Source: Pseudomonas farsensis (lineage in GTDB: Bacteria > Pseudomonadota > Gammaproteobacteria > Pseudomonadales > Pseudomonadaceae). From it: a stretch of DNA of 64,000 nucleotides. Where the stretch lies: the NCBI RefSeq assembly GCF_014268805.2, contig NZ_JABWRF020000003.1, forward strand, positions 1 to 64,000, written 5' to 3'. The translations under genes and the position numbers were made by a program. The notes beneath the pieces were generated by a model. The model was not told the DNA's origin, did not search any database, and saw nothing but the letters and a program-made list of their open reading frames with translations. Shown here piece by piece: positions 28,501 to 36,550 of this stretch; within the stretch, counting starts at the first letter, position 1, and every line of letters begins with the position of its first letter.

Positions 28501-29337
28501 GGCAAGAACAACTTCCAGTTCTATCAGGCCGACATGAACGCCAGCGCCCTGGAGCGCCTGGAGCTGGAAAGCGACCTGCGCCATGCGCTGGAGCAGAACG
28601 AGTTCATTCTGTATTACCAGCCGCAGTTCAGCGGTGACGGCAAGCGCCTGACCGGCGCCGAAGCGCTGCTGCGCTGGCGCCACCCGACCCGCGGCCTGGT
28701 GCCGCCGGGCGAGTTCATCCCGGTGATCGAAGAGCTGGGCCTGGTGGTGGATATCGGCGACTGGGTGCTGCACGAGGCCAGCCGTCAGCTCAAGGTCTGG
28801 CACCAGCAGAAGGTGCGGGTACCGAAAGTGTCGGTGAACATTTCGGCGCGGCAGTTCTCCGATGGCCAGTTGGGCACGCGCATCGCCAACATCCTCGAAG
28901 AAACCGGCCTGCCGCCGGCGTGCCTTGAGCTGGAACTGACCGAAAGCATCCTGATGCGTGAAGTCAACGAGGCCATGCATATTCTCGACAGCCTGAAAAA
29001 CCTCGGCCTGAGCATCGCGGTCGATGACTTTGGTACCGGCTATTCCTCGCTCAACTACCTCAAACAGTTCCCGATCGATGTATTGAAGATCGACCGGACC
29101 TTCGTCGACGGCTTGCCCTCGGGCGAGCAGGACGCACAGATCGCCCGGGCCATTATCGCCATGGCCCACAGCCTGAACCTTGCGGTAATCGCCGAAGGCG
29201 TCGAAACCCACGAGCAGCTTGAGTTCCTGCGCGAGCACGGCTGTGACGAGGTGCAAGGCTACCTGTTCGGGCGGCCGATGCCGGCCAACCAGTTCGAGGC
29301 GCAGTTCAGCAACGAGACGTTGTTCATGTTCCAGTGA
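25504..29337 (+). CDS. morA: MorA, membrane PAS-GGDEF-EAL c-di-GMP enzyme
   Basis: A 1277-residue regulator of motility and biofilm. Order: TM1 (28-47), periplasmic region, TM2 (about 255-275), PAS-type domains at about 290-420, 445-555, 575-690 and 710-830, GGDEF (intact GGDEF at 921-925) and EAL (EALLRW from 1053, with later acidic motifs DDFGTGYSSL and ExVET). Both catalytic signatures are intact, so it could make and break c-di-GMP. The TTG at 25504 is 7 nt after AGGA and beats in-frame ATGs without ribosome sites. Neighbour glyA is the same as in P. aeruginosa and P. putida. Confidence 0.93.
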   Translation: MTNLTQMPPLRPAAAHAVGSHLRGSLKGALALLALVLLALLLWQLVTQYRHTQNDLRQQSVATSAELADHLGLNMSLKAQQALNLVQAYVKPPASSALPNLLETLQTRLPSLRDLAWMDTSGRLLSDTLAGSPDRQLIDEMRQLNQGHAFFFSNSPDNQRIYLLLRQTAEQDRGYWLLRLSTDYYEELTQHLDGSGQPLWLLENSRDGAVIERHGPTATSGEPLQSVMLAFLDHSNWQLRGLFDEGLARGKLLPALLGKCLLALFCALLPVLALINMRRRQRALQEDRRRYQEIFEGTGVALCVLDLSSLPGQLDRYHLRNLAALKQSLALDANLRRSLLQELKITEINQVARQLLNVDCHAGAWQRLIDGSGDGRDSVGMQLIDALLEGRSQLELEVRLQAPQGDELHLWLMVRMPQQRRDYQAVILSISDITSRKRVELSLLERESFWSDVVRTVPDQLYVQDVHSQRMIFSNRHLGQTLGYDRAELAQMGERFWELLLHPEDAEHYNALRQQQLDSSYGDSLHCQLRFRHRDGRWRCYDIREQVLTRDGDGQVQRIIGVGKDVTVQIEASASLRDSEQRYRMLAESISDVIFSTDSKLQLNYVSPSVQAVLGYQADWIFAHGWQSIVANPAQLTGVYALMERVSKALGDSEQLASLRTTLPTQLFLFDCMRADGRKIPIELRLVLVWDEHEHFEGVLGVGRDISQQRRAEKDLRMAATVFEHSTSAILITDPAGYIVQANEAFSRVSGYAVAEVLDQLPGMLTVADQQDAHLGYILKQLNQRGSWEGEVFLKRRNGEHYPAWVGITAVLDDEGDLASYVCFFTDISERKASEQRIHRLAYYDALTHLPNRTLFQDRLYNALQQAERQKAWVVLMFLDLDRFKPINDSLGHAAGDRMLKDMAERLLGCVDGDDTVARMGGDEFTLLLQPRATREQALNRAIHVAENILARLVTPFVLENREFFVTASIGIALSPQDGSELSQLMKNADTAMYHAKERGKNNFQFYQADMNASALERLELESDLRHALEQNEFILYYQPQFSGDGKRLTGAEALLRWRHPTRGLVPPGEFIPVIEELGLVVDIGDWVLHEASRQLKVWHQQKVRVPKVSVNISARQFSDGQLGTRIANILEETGLPPACLELELTESILMREVNEAMHILDSLKNLGLSIAVDDFGTGYSSLNYLKQFPIDVLKIDRTFVDGLPSGEQDAQIARAIIAMAHSLNLAVIAEGVETHEQLEFLREHGCDEVQGYLFGRPMPANQFEAQFSNETLFMFQ

Positions 29338-29354
29338 GGCAGGCAGGTTGTTGT

Positions 29355-29420
29355 CGAGCACCTCGCCGGGGCCGCTTTGCGGCCCTTTCGCGGCACCAGG
29401 CCGCGCCTACGCAGGCGTGC
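29355..29420. repeat. REP-like unit between morA and glyA
   Basis: A hairpin (GGGCCGCTTTGCGGCCC) followed by a unit of the CACCAGGCCGCGCCTAC family, very similar in order to 6858-6897 after mksB. It lies directly after the morA stop. Confidence 0.7.
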
Positions 29421-29574
29421 GTGAAAGCGGACTCCGAAGTCAACTCCAGCCCAGTCCCGACGCGGCCTGCAACATGAACCCCTTTGGTCCGCGACTTGAT
29501 GCCACTTCATATGCCAGGCGCGAATCAATCGGTTAGAATGCCCCCCCAATTAAGCCCGATCCTTGAGGACCGCC

Positions 29575-30828
29575 ATGTTCAGCCGTGATTTGACCATTGC
29601 CAAGTACGACGCCGAGCTTTTCGAAGCCATGCAGCAAGAAGCTCTGCGCCAGGAAGAGCATATCGAGCTGATCGCTTCGGAAAACTACACTAGCCCAGCC
29701 GTCATGGAAGCCCAGGGTTCGGTACTGACCAACAAGTACGCCGAAGGCTACCCAGGCAAGCGTTACTACGGCGGCTGCGAATACGTCGACGTGGTCGAGC
29801 AACTGGCCATCGACCGCGCCAAAGAGCTGTTCGGCGCCGATTACGCCAACGTTCAGCCACACGCCGGTTCCCAGGCCAACGCTGCGGTCTACCTGGCCCT
29901 GCTGTCGGCCGGCGACACCATCCTGGGCATGAGCCTGGCCCACGGCGGCCACCTCACCCACGGCGCTTCGGTCAGCTCGTCGGGCAAGCTGTACAACGCT
30001 GTGCAGTACGGCATCGACGGCAACGGCCTGATCGACTACGCCGAAGTCGAGCGCCTGGCTGTCGAGCACAAGCCAAAAATGATCGTTGCCGGCTTCTCGG
30101 CCTACTCGCAAGTGCTGGACTTCCCACGCTTCCGCGCAATCGCCGACAAAGTCGGTGCCTACCTGTTCGTCGACATGGCCCACGTCGCTGGCCTGGTTGC
30201 TGCTGGCGTCTACCCGAACCCGGTGCCATTCGCCGACGTGGTCACCACCACCACCCACAAGACCCTGCGCGGTCCACGTGGCGGCCTGATCCTGGCCCGT
30301 GCCAACGCCGACATCGAGAAGAAGCTCAACTCGGCAGTCTTCCCAGGCGCCCAGGGCGGCCCGCTGGAGCACGTCATTGCCGCCAAGGCGATCTGCTTCA
30401 AGGAGGCGCTGCAGCCTGAGTTCAAGGCCTACCAGCAACAAGTGGTGAAAAACGCCCAGGCCATGGCCGAAGTGTTCATCGAGCGTGGCTTCGACGTGGT
30501 GTCCGGCGGCACCCAGAACCACCTGTTCCTGCTCTCGCTGATCAAGCAGGAAATCTCGGGCAAGGACGCTGACGCAGCCTTGGGCAAAGCGTTCATCACC
30601 GTCAACAAGAACTCGGTCCCGAACGACCCACGCTCCCCGTTCGTCACCTCGGGCCTGCGTTTCGGCACCCCAGCCGTCACCACCCGTGGTTTCAAGGAAA
30701 CCGAGTGCCGCGAACTGGCCGGCTGGATCTGCGACATCCTCGCCGACCTGAACAACGAAGCGGTAATCGACGCTGTCCGTGAGAAGGTCAAGGCCATCTG
30801 CAAGAAGCTGCCGGTGTACGGCAACTGA
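29575..30828 (+). CDS. glyA: Serine hydroxymethyltransferase
   Basis: A 417-residue PLP enzyme converting serine and tetrahydrofolate to glycine and methylene-THF. The PLP lysine lies in [15 protein letters not shown] (about residue 229). N-terminal [15 protein letters not shown] and [17 protein letters not shown] are standard. The ATG at 29575 follows GAGGA by 5 nt, and TAGAAT at 29534-29539 is a likely -10 box. A strong terminator follows. Pseudomonads often carry more than one glyA; this is the copy beside morA. Confidence 0.97.
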   Translation: MFSRDLTIAKYDAELFEAMQQEALRQEEHIELIASENYTSPAVMEAQGSVLTNKYAEGYPGKRYYGGCEYVDVVEQLAIDRAKELFGADYANVQPHAGSQANAAVYLALLSAGDTILGMSLAHGGHLTHGASVSSSGKLYNAVQYGIDGNGLIDYAEVERLAVEHKPKMIVAGFSAYSQVLDFPRFRAIADKVGAYLFVDMAHVAGLVAAGVYPNPVPFADVVTTTTHKTLRGPRGGLILARANADIEKKLNSAVFPGAQGGPLEHVIAAKAICFKEALQPEFKAYQQQVVKNAQAMAEVFIERGFDVVSGGTQNHLFLLSLIKQEISGKDADAALGKAFITVNKNSVPNDPRSPFVTSGLRFGTPAVTTRGFKETECRELAGWICDILADLNNEAVIDAVREKVKAICKKLPVYGN

Positions 30829-30848
30829 TTGGCGAATGCCTGATATGA

Positions 30849-30878
30849 AGAAGCCCGGCCTTGTGCCGGGCTTTTTTG
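30849..30878 (+). terminator. Intrinsic terminator of glyA
   Basis: AAGCCCGGC and GCCGGGCTT form a 9-bp stem with a short loop (CTTGT), followed by TTTTT. It is a canonical rho-independent terminator 20 nt after the stop. Confidence 0.93.
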
Positions 30879-31499
30879 TGAACGGTTGCCCCGGATCTTG
30901 AGAGCCAACCCATTCAAGGTATTTTTGAGAGAACTGGGTCCCTGAACGGCGTGGGCGGTTCTATGGTTTTTTGCAAGCTTGTGGTGGCCTCATCGCAGGC
31001 TGTCGCCAGCTCTCATAGAACAAACGCTAACTATCTGATTTACATGGATAACGTGGGAGCGGGCTTCCTCGGAATGCCGAACCACCGCGATGGATGGCAC
31101 CGGCGACGCCGGTATCGCGGGGCCCAGTTCTCTGCGCGACAGCGCAGCCCGGAAGGGCTGGGTGATCTCCCACAGGATCTCGGTCAGACATCTCTATCAC
31201 CGGCTGGCGCAGTATGTATGGGAAATTCTATGGTTTTGTACAACCCTGTTCCCGCCAGACATATCTCCTTGTGGCGAGCGGGCTTGTCCCGCGTTGGGCT
31301 GCGCAGCAGCCCCTGGGGTTTTCAGGGCTGCTGCGCAGCCCAACGCGGGACAAGCCCGCTCGCCACGACTCTCTATCATTTCCCAAAGTATTAACCAGCA
31401 ATGTTGCGGTTGAGCAAGGCCCCTGTGGGAGTGGGAGCTGGCGCCAGCCTGCGATCAGGCCGGTGCAGGGGTGCGCATAACCATTCAGCTACATCCCTT
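30879..31499. repeat. Gene-free gap made of composite repeat modules
   Basis: In order: TTCTATGGTTTT module (30957), the CATCGCAGGCTGTCGCCAGC module (30990-31018) continuing into TAGAACAAACGCTAACT (to 31045), a REP unit (31050-31090), a 55-nt module starting GCCCAGTTCTCTGCGCGAC (31122-31176), the TTCTATGGTTTTGTACAA module (31217-31248), a perfect inverted pair with 42-nt arms (31270-31311 and 31325-31366), and a tail with CAGCAATGTTGCGGTTGAGC. No gene is supported. Confidence 0.85.
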
Positions 31500-32477
31500 T
31501 CACACGCAGGCCAAAGCCTCGAACCCCGTCCGTATCTTATCCTCCGGCAGTTCATCCCCAATGAACACCATCACGCTCTCGCGCGCCTCGCCGTCTTTCC
31601 ACTCGGCATCCCAGTCGAACCCGTACAACTTCAACACCCCTTGGAAAACCAGGCGGCGGTCTTCACCGGCGATGTTCAGCACGCCTTTGTAGCGCAGCAG
31701 TTGCTTGCCGTGGCTTTCGAGCAGCTCGTTCATGAAGTCGCTGAGGCGGTCGATGTCCAGCGCTGTGTCGCTGCGCAGCACCAGCGTGCTGATGCGGTCC
31801 GGGGTGGCCGGCTTGAGCACCGGGCGCAGGGCCGGTTTGGGGCTGATGCCCAGGTCCGGGTTGAGGTTGAAGCCGCGCACGTCCAGCAGTTCGGCCAGGT
31901 CGATGCGGCCGTGCTCGACTACGCGGATTGCCGCCCGGCCATTGATCCGCGACAGGCGTTCACGCAGGGCCTCTACCGCTGCAGGCTCGGCAAGGTCGGT
32001 CTTGCTCAGCAACAGGCGGTCGGCAAAACCAACTTGAGCCTGGGCGATGGCCTGGGCCAGGTGCACCTCGGCATGCACGGCATCGACCAAGGTGATGATG
32101 CCGTCGAGGATGTAGCGCTCGCGCAGGTCTTCGTCGATGAAGAATGTCTGCGCCACGGGTGCCGGGTCTGCAAGGCCGGTGCATTCGATCACCAGGCGGT
32201 CGAAAGCGATTTCGCCCGCATCCAGGCGTTCGAGCAGCAGGTACAAGGCGCGAGTCAGGTCACCATGGATGCTGCAGCAGACACAGCCGTTGGCCAGGGT
32301 CATGACCTGCACCGGTTCATCGCCCAGCAGTTGGCTGTCGATGCCGGCCTCGCTGAACTCGTTTTCGATGACGGCGAGCTTCATGCCGTGTTCGGCCTTG
32401 AGCATGTGCTTGAGCAACGTGGTCTTGCCGGCACCGAGAAAGCCGGTAAGCACGGTTACGGGTATGGGCGTGTGCAC
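31500..32477 (-). CDS. yjiA: YjiA-type COG0523 GTPase
   Basis: A 325-residue metal-chaperone-like GTPase of the CobW/COG0523 group. P-loop GFLGAGKTTLL, the CxCC metal motif in NGCVCCSIHGDL, and the G4-like LLSKTDLA are present, with a C-terminal CobW_C domain (about 215-325). The start is GTG at 32477, 8 nt after AGGAG; the longer ATG frame runs through an intercistronic hairpin. It is third in cstA-ybdD-yjiA; its metal and client are unknown. Confidence 0.9.
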   Translation of the reverse strand: MHTPIPVTVLTGFLGAGKTTLLKHMLKAEHGMKLAVIENEFSEAGIDSQLLGDEPVQVMTLANGCVCCSIHGDLTRALYLLLERLDAGEIAFDRLVIECTGLADPAPVAQTFFIDEDLRERYILDGIITLVDAVHAEVHLAQAIAQAQVGFADRLLLSKTDLAEPAAVEALRERLSRINGRAAIRVVEHGRIDLAELLDVRGFNLNPDLGISPKPALRPVLKPATPDRISTLVLRSDTALDIDRLSDFMNELLESHGKQLLRYKGVLNIAGEDRRLVFQGVLKLYGFDWDAEWKDGEARESVMVFIGDELPEDKIRTGFEALACV

Positions 32478-32504
32478 GCAAATATCTCCTGAAGCCGAAA
32501 ATGA

Positions 32505-32536
32505 CTGTGGGAGGCCGGTTGCCCGGCCTCCCACAG
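32505..32536. repeat. Perfect 14-bp hairpin between ybdD and yjiA
   Basis: CTGTGGGAGGCCGG (32505-32518) and CCGGCCTCCCACAG (32523-32536) are exact complements around TTGC. There is no U tract. It lies within the presumed operon and may slow polymerase or protect the upstream mRNA. Confidence 0.75.
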
Positions 32537-32555
32537 GTTCAAACGTGTCGCAGGT

Positions 32556-32753
32556 TCAACAGCACTTGGGGCCGGACTTGCCACCATAACGCGCTTCCTG
32601 GCGTTCACGGAAGAACGCCTCGTAGCTCATCACCGGCTTGTCCGGGTGGGTTTTCTGCATGTGCTCGACATAGTTGTCGTAGTCAGGCATGCCTACCATC
32701 AGGCGGGCCGCCTGACCCAGGTACTTACCCAGCCGACCCAGGTCGTTGAACAT
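32556..32753 (-). CDS. ybdD: YbdD/YjiX family small protein
   Basis: A 65-residue protein beginning [21 protein letters not shown] and containing [16 protein letters not shown] and [17 protein letters not shown], the conserved pattern of DUF466. It ends in cysteines (GPKCC). It is encoded 13 nt after cstA. In enterobacteria the homologue is needed with CstA or BtsT for full pyruvate uptake. The start at 32753 gives the family length. Confidence 0.92.
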   Translation of the reverse strand: MFNDLGRLGKYLGQAARLMVGMPDYDNYVEHMQKTHPDKPVMSYEAFFRERQEARYGGKSGPKCC

Positions 32754-32766
32754 TGCGGCAGTCCTC

Positions 32767-34833
32767 TCAAGCGTCCGGCAGAGCCTGGAACGGGGTTTCT
32801 TTATCGGTCCGTTCCTTGCGGCCCCAGGCGGCGTAGCCAACCTTGACGGCGAAGAACAGGATGCTGAACACCACCACCAGGAACAGGATGGTCAGGCCGG
32901 CGTTGGTGTAGGCGTTGAAGATCACGTGCTGCATCTGCCCGATATCCTTGGCCGGAGCCAGTACCTGGCCTGCGTCCAGCGCGGTGCGGTACTTGTTCGC
33001 CAGGGCCAGGAAGCCGACCGCAGGGTTGGGGTCGAACAGCTTGATCAGGCCAGCGAAGGTGGTGCAGATCAGCAGCCACACTGCCGGAACCAGAGTGACC
33101 CAGATGTAGCGCTGGCGCTTCATCTTGATCAGCACCACGGTACCGAGCATCAGGGCGATACCGGCCAGCATCTGGTTGGAGATGCCGAACAGTGGCCACA
33201 GGGTGTTGATGCCGCCCAGCGGGTCGATCACGCCTTGGTACAGCAGGTAGCCCCACATCGCCACGCAACCGGCGGTTGCCAACAGGTTGGCACCCCACGA
33301 TTCGGTGCGCTTGAGCGCAGGCACGAAGCTGCCGAGCAGGTCCTGCAGCATGAACCGCCCGGCACGTGTGCCAGCGTCTACCGCGGTCAGGATGAACAGC
33401 GCTTCGAACAGAATGGCGAAGTGGTACCAGAACGCCATGGTGTTCTCACCTGGCAGCACCTGGTGCAGGATCTGCGCGATACCCACCGCCAGTGTCGGCG
33501 CACCACCGGCACGGGCCAGGATGGTGTGCTCGCCGATATCACGGGCCACCGCCTCAAGCTGCTCGGGGGTAATCAGGAAGCCCCAGCTACTGACCGTCTG
33601 CGCCACCGACACCACGTCGCTGCCCACCACTGCGGCCGGGCTGTTCATGGCGAAGTACACGCCTGGCTCTATCACCGAAGCGGCAACCATGGCCATGATG
33701 GCGACGAACGACTCCATCAGCATGCCGCCGTAGCCGATGTAACGGGCGTTGGTTTCGTTGTCCAGCAGCTTGGGCGTGGTCCCCGAGGAGATCAGCGCGT
33801 GGAAGCCGGACACCGCACCACAGGCGATGGTGATAAACAGGAACGGGAACAGGGTGCCCTTCCAGACCGGGCCGGTACCGTCGGTGAACTGGGTCAGCGC
33901 CGGCATTTTCAGCTCAGGGGCGATGATCAAGATACCGATGGCAAGGCCGACGATGGTGCCGATCTTGAGGAAGGTCGACAGGTAGTCACGTGGCGCCAGC
34001 ACCAGCCACACCGGCAGCACGGCGGCGACGAAACCGTAGCCCACGAGCATCCAGGTGATCTGCACACCGGTGAAGGTGAATGCCGGGCCCCAGACCGGAT
34101 CCGCGGCAATCTGGCCCCCCAGCCAGATCGACAGCAGCAGCAAGACCACGCCGACCAGCGAGATTTCACCGATGCGGCCCGGGCGGATGTAGCGCATGTA
34201 AATGCCCATGAACATCGCGATCGGGATGGTCGCCATCACCGTGAACATGCCCCACGGGCTCTCGGCCAGGGCCTTGACCACGATCAGCGCCAGCACCGCG
34301 AGGATGATGATCATGATCAGGAAGCAGCCGAACAAGGCGATGGTGCCCGGAATGCGGCCCATCTCCTCGCGCACCATGTCGCCCAGCGAGCGGCCGTTGC
34401 GGCGGGTGGAGAGGAACAGGACCATGAAGTCCTGGACCGCGCCGGCCAGCACCACGCCTGCGATCAGCCACAGGGTGCCGGGCAGGTAGCCCATCTGCGC
34501 AGCAAGCACCGGGCCGACCAGCGGGCCGGCGCCAGCGATGGCGGCAAAGTGGTGGCCGAACAGGATGTGCTTGTTGGTCGGAACATAGTCCAGACCGTCG
34601 TTGTTGAGCACCGCGGGGGTTGCCCGACGGGGGTCGAGTTGCATCACCTTGGTGGCGATGAACAGGCTGTAGTAACGGTATGCGACCAGATAGATGGCCA
34701 CTGCCGCGACCACGATCCACAAGGCGTTGATGGCCTCACCGCGACGCAGGGCAACCACACCCAGCGCGCAGGCTCCTATGATCGCCAGTGCCAGCCACGG
34801 GATGTGGCGTAGCAGGCTGTTATTGTTGTTCAT
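32767..34833 (-). CDS. cstA: CstA/BtsT family pyruvate (peptide) transporter
   Basis: A 688-residue inner-membrane protein with about 16-18 helices. Family landmarks are [46 protein letters not shown] and the C-terminal [14 protein letters not shown]. CstA proteins were described as peptide transporters induced by carbon starvation and are now known to import pyruvate. The first gene of cstA-ybdD-yjiA. The 220-nt region upstream (34834-35058) separates it from the divergent AA10 gene. Confidence 0.94.
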   Translation of the reverse strand: MNNNNSLLRHIPWLALAIIGACALGVVALRRGEAINALWIVVAAVAIYLVAYRYYSLFIATKVMQLDPRRATPAVLNNDGLDYVPTNKHILFGHHFAAIAGAGPLVGPVLAAQMGYLPGTLWLIAGVVLAGAVQDFMVLFLSTRRNGRSLGDMVREEMGRIPGTIALFGCFLIMIIILAVLALIVVKALAESPWGMFTVMATIPIAMFMGIYMRYIRPGRIGEISLVGVVLLLLSIWLGGQIAADPVWGPAFTFTGVQITWMLVGYGFVAAVLPVWLVLAPRDYLSTFLKIGTIVGLAIGILIIAPELKMPALTQFTDGTGPVWKGTLFPFLFITIACGAVSGFHALISSGTTPKLLDNETNARYIGYGGMLMESFVAIMAMVAASVIEPGVYFAMNSPAAVVGSDVVSVAQTVSSWGFLITPEQLEAVARDIGEHTILARAGGAPTLAVGIAQILHQVLPGENTMAFWYHFAILFEALFILTAVDAGTRAGRFMLQDLLGSFVPALKRTESWGANLLATAGCVAMWGYLLYQGVIDPLGGINTLWPLFGISNQMLAGIALMLGTVVLIKMKRQRYIWVTLVPAVWLLICTTFAGLIKLFDPNPAVGFLALANKYRTALDAGQVLAPAKDIGQMQHVIFNAYTNAGLTILFLVVVFSILFFAVKVGYAAWGRKERTDKETPFQALPDA

Positions 34834-35058
34834 GGCATGCTTCCAGCTGATTGGTTGGAAAGGACTGCCCCCTGAGTCTAGGGCCTGCCTGCGCGCATTA
34901 CCATATTGAATTTCTTACACCCACCTCGACCGCCAGCACCCGCGCTAGAGCGGCATCGGCCATTGGATGGCGAGGCACCTGACATTTTTGCCAGTTGTGG
35001 GATCTTTTACGGTGACCGATCTTCAAGGCCCACCTATAGCATGCCAAGGATGACCACC

Positions 35059-35847
35059 ATGAACATGGTCTTGAGAAGCGCGATTGCCCTGCTCGCTGCC
35101 GGGCTCAGCCTGCCCGGCATGGCGGCGCCGGTAACGCCGATGCATGGCGCAATGGAAGTACCGGCGTCACGCCAATTGGCCTGCCACAAGGCTGGCGACT
35201 ACAACTGGCCGCTGGACGGTTCGGCGATCAAAAGCCCAGGCTGCCGCGCCGCCTACCAGCACGTATACAAAAAGTTCGACAATGACGCCTTGCAGGCGGT
35301 GTTCCAGTTCAACCAGTGGCACGAGGTGTCCAAGAACGTTTCGGACTACCGCAACATGGATGCGGTAAAGGCGGCCATTCCTGACGGCCAACTGTGCTCG
35401 GCGGGAAATCACGTCGACCCAGCCAAACGCAACGACTTGACCGCCTGGCTCAATAAGTTCAAGAGCCTCCTGTGGTTCCACGTGCTGGTCAACGACAAGA
35501 GCGGCCTGGACGTCGCAGCCGACTGGCAGGCCTACAATCTGCAAAAGGACGCCAACAACAAAGTGCAGATGCACTTCAAGATCATGGCCGAACACAACCC
35601 CAGCTACTGGGAAATCTATGTCTCCAAGGACGGCTATGACGCCAGCGCGCGGCCAATGAGGTGGGATGACCTGGAACTGGTTGCACAGATCGGCGACACC
35701 CAACCCAGCAATGGTTACTACCTGCTCGACGTAGACTTGAAGAACTACACCGGCAAGCGGGTCATCTATACCCGCTGGCAGCGCGACGATGCAGCAGGCG
35801 AAGGCTTCTATAACTGCAGCGACGTGAACATCGTCGCGGCTAAATAG
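35059..35847 (+). CDS. AA10 lytic polysaccharide monooxygenase (chitin-binding type)
   Basis: A 262-residue secreted copper enzyme. The signal peptide is MNMVLRSAIALLAAGLSLPG; the AA10 start HGAMEVPASRQLAC begins at His29. The second histidine of the copper brace is H179 (MAEHNPSYWEIYVSK), and the axial aromatic is F250 (EGFYNCSDVNI). There is no added chitin-binding module. AxA-type cleavage would fall at residues 22-23, leaving about six residues before His29, which must be N-terminal to bind copper. I chose the ATG at 35059 because AAGGA lies 8 nt upstream. Confidence 0.85.
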   Translation: MNMVLRSAIALLAAGLSLPGMAAPVTPMHGAMEVPASRQLACHKAGDYNWPLDGSAIKSPGCRAAYQHVYKKFDNDALQAVFQFNQWHEVSKNVSDYRNMDAVKAAIPDGQLCSAGNHVDPAKRNDLTAWLNKFKSLLWFHVLVNDKSGLDVAADWQAYNLQKDANNKVQMHFKIMAEHNPSYWEIYVSKDGYDASARPMRWDDLELVAQIGDTQPSNGYYLLDVDLKNYTGKRVIYTRWQRDDAAGEGFYNCSDVNIVAAK

Positions 35848-35917
35848 CCAGGCGCAAGGTCACGCCTGAGTGGTCATGGCTGGTCTATAGTCAGTGCAAC
35901 TGACCAGGGGCCTTGCC

Positions 35918-36289
35918 ATGACCACTCCATCCAACGAACGCCGCCGTTTCCAGCGTATCGACTTCGATGCCCCGACCGAATTGCGCCAGGGTGATCGGCG
36001 CTGGCAGGTGAACCTGCTGGACGTCTCGCTCAAAGGCCTGTTGGTGGAACGCCCGGCGCGCTGGGATGCCGACCTGAGCCAGGACTTCGAGGCGGTCATC
36101 CACCTGAGTGACAAGCGCTCGGAGGTACGCATGCAGGTCGAGCTGCGCCATGAAGAACCCGAACGCCTGGGCTTTTTCTGCCTGCATATAGATGTCGACT
36201 CGATGACCCACCTGCACCGTTTGGTGGAGCTGAACCTGGCCGACAGCACCGAAATGATGCGTGAGCTGCGGCAATTGATCGAAGATTGA
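35918..36289 (+). CDS. mapZ: MapZ-type PilZ c-di-GMP receptor
   Basis: A 123-residue single-domain PilZ protein. The c-di-GMP motifs are RRRFQR (residues 8-13) and DVSLKG (about 36-41). The size and place, between cstA and radA, fit the P. aeruginosa protein PA4608 (MapZ), which binds the chemotaxis methyltransferase CheR1 when loaded with c-di-GMP. The ATG at 35918 gives the family start MTTPSNERRRF. It stands alone on the plus strand. Confidence 0.88.
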   Translation: MTTPSNERRRFQRIDFDAPTELRQGDRRWQVNLLDVSLKGLLVERPARWDADLSQDFEAVIHLSDKRSEVRMQVELRHEEPERLGFFCLHIDVDSMTHLHRLVELNLADSTEMMRELRQLIED

Positions 36290-36471
36290 AATCTCTTAGC
36301 CTGCTAAGCAAACCCCCGCCAAAGTGTTTCCTGACTACTCAGACAGCTTACATCCGGCTGGCTGACGGGTTGTACACACACATCTAGTACCGAATTCATC
36401 AAGTTGGAACGCATTCTGCATCCAGGCACCACGTCAATGGAGGCGCGCGCGTGCTCGTTACAATCAAAAAC

Positions 36472-36481
36472 TTGTATACAA
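36472..36481. promoter_or_regulatory. TTGTATACAA palindrome before the NCS2 permease
   Basis: A perfect 10-nt palindrome 70 nt before the permease start, of the TNGTNNNACNA shape bound by FadR/FCD-subfamily GntR repressors. No GntR gene is adjacent in this window. Confidence 0.55.
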
Positions 36482-36550
36482 TTTCGATAGCAATCGAATG
36501 CACTCCTTGCCTACAGTAGTTCGACAACAATAAATTCGAGAGCCTGCTCC

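Noticed and set aside
31119..31413. Small frames within the glyA-yjiA gap
   Set aside because: They translate repeat modules and recur at other repeat copies; no ribosome sites or family match.
32746..34812. 688-codon plus-strand frame opposite cstA
   Set aside because: Histidine/glutamine-rich antisense shadow of a clear membrane transporter gene.
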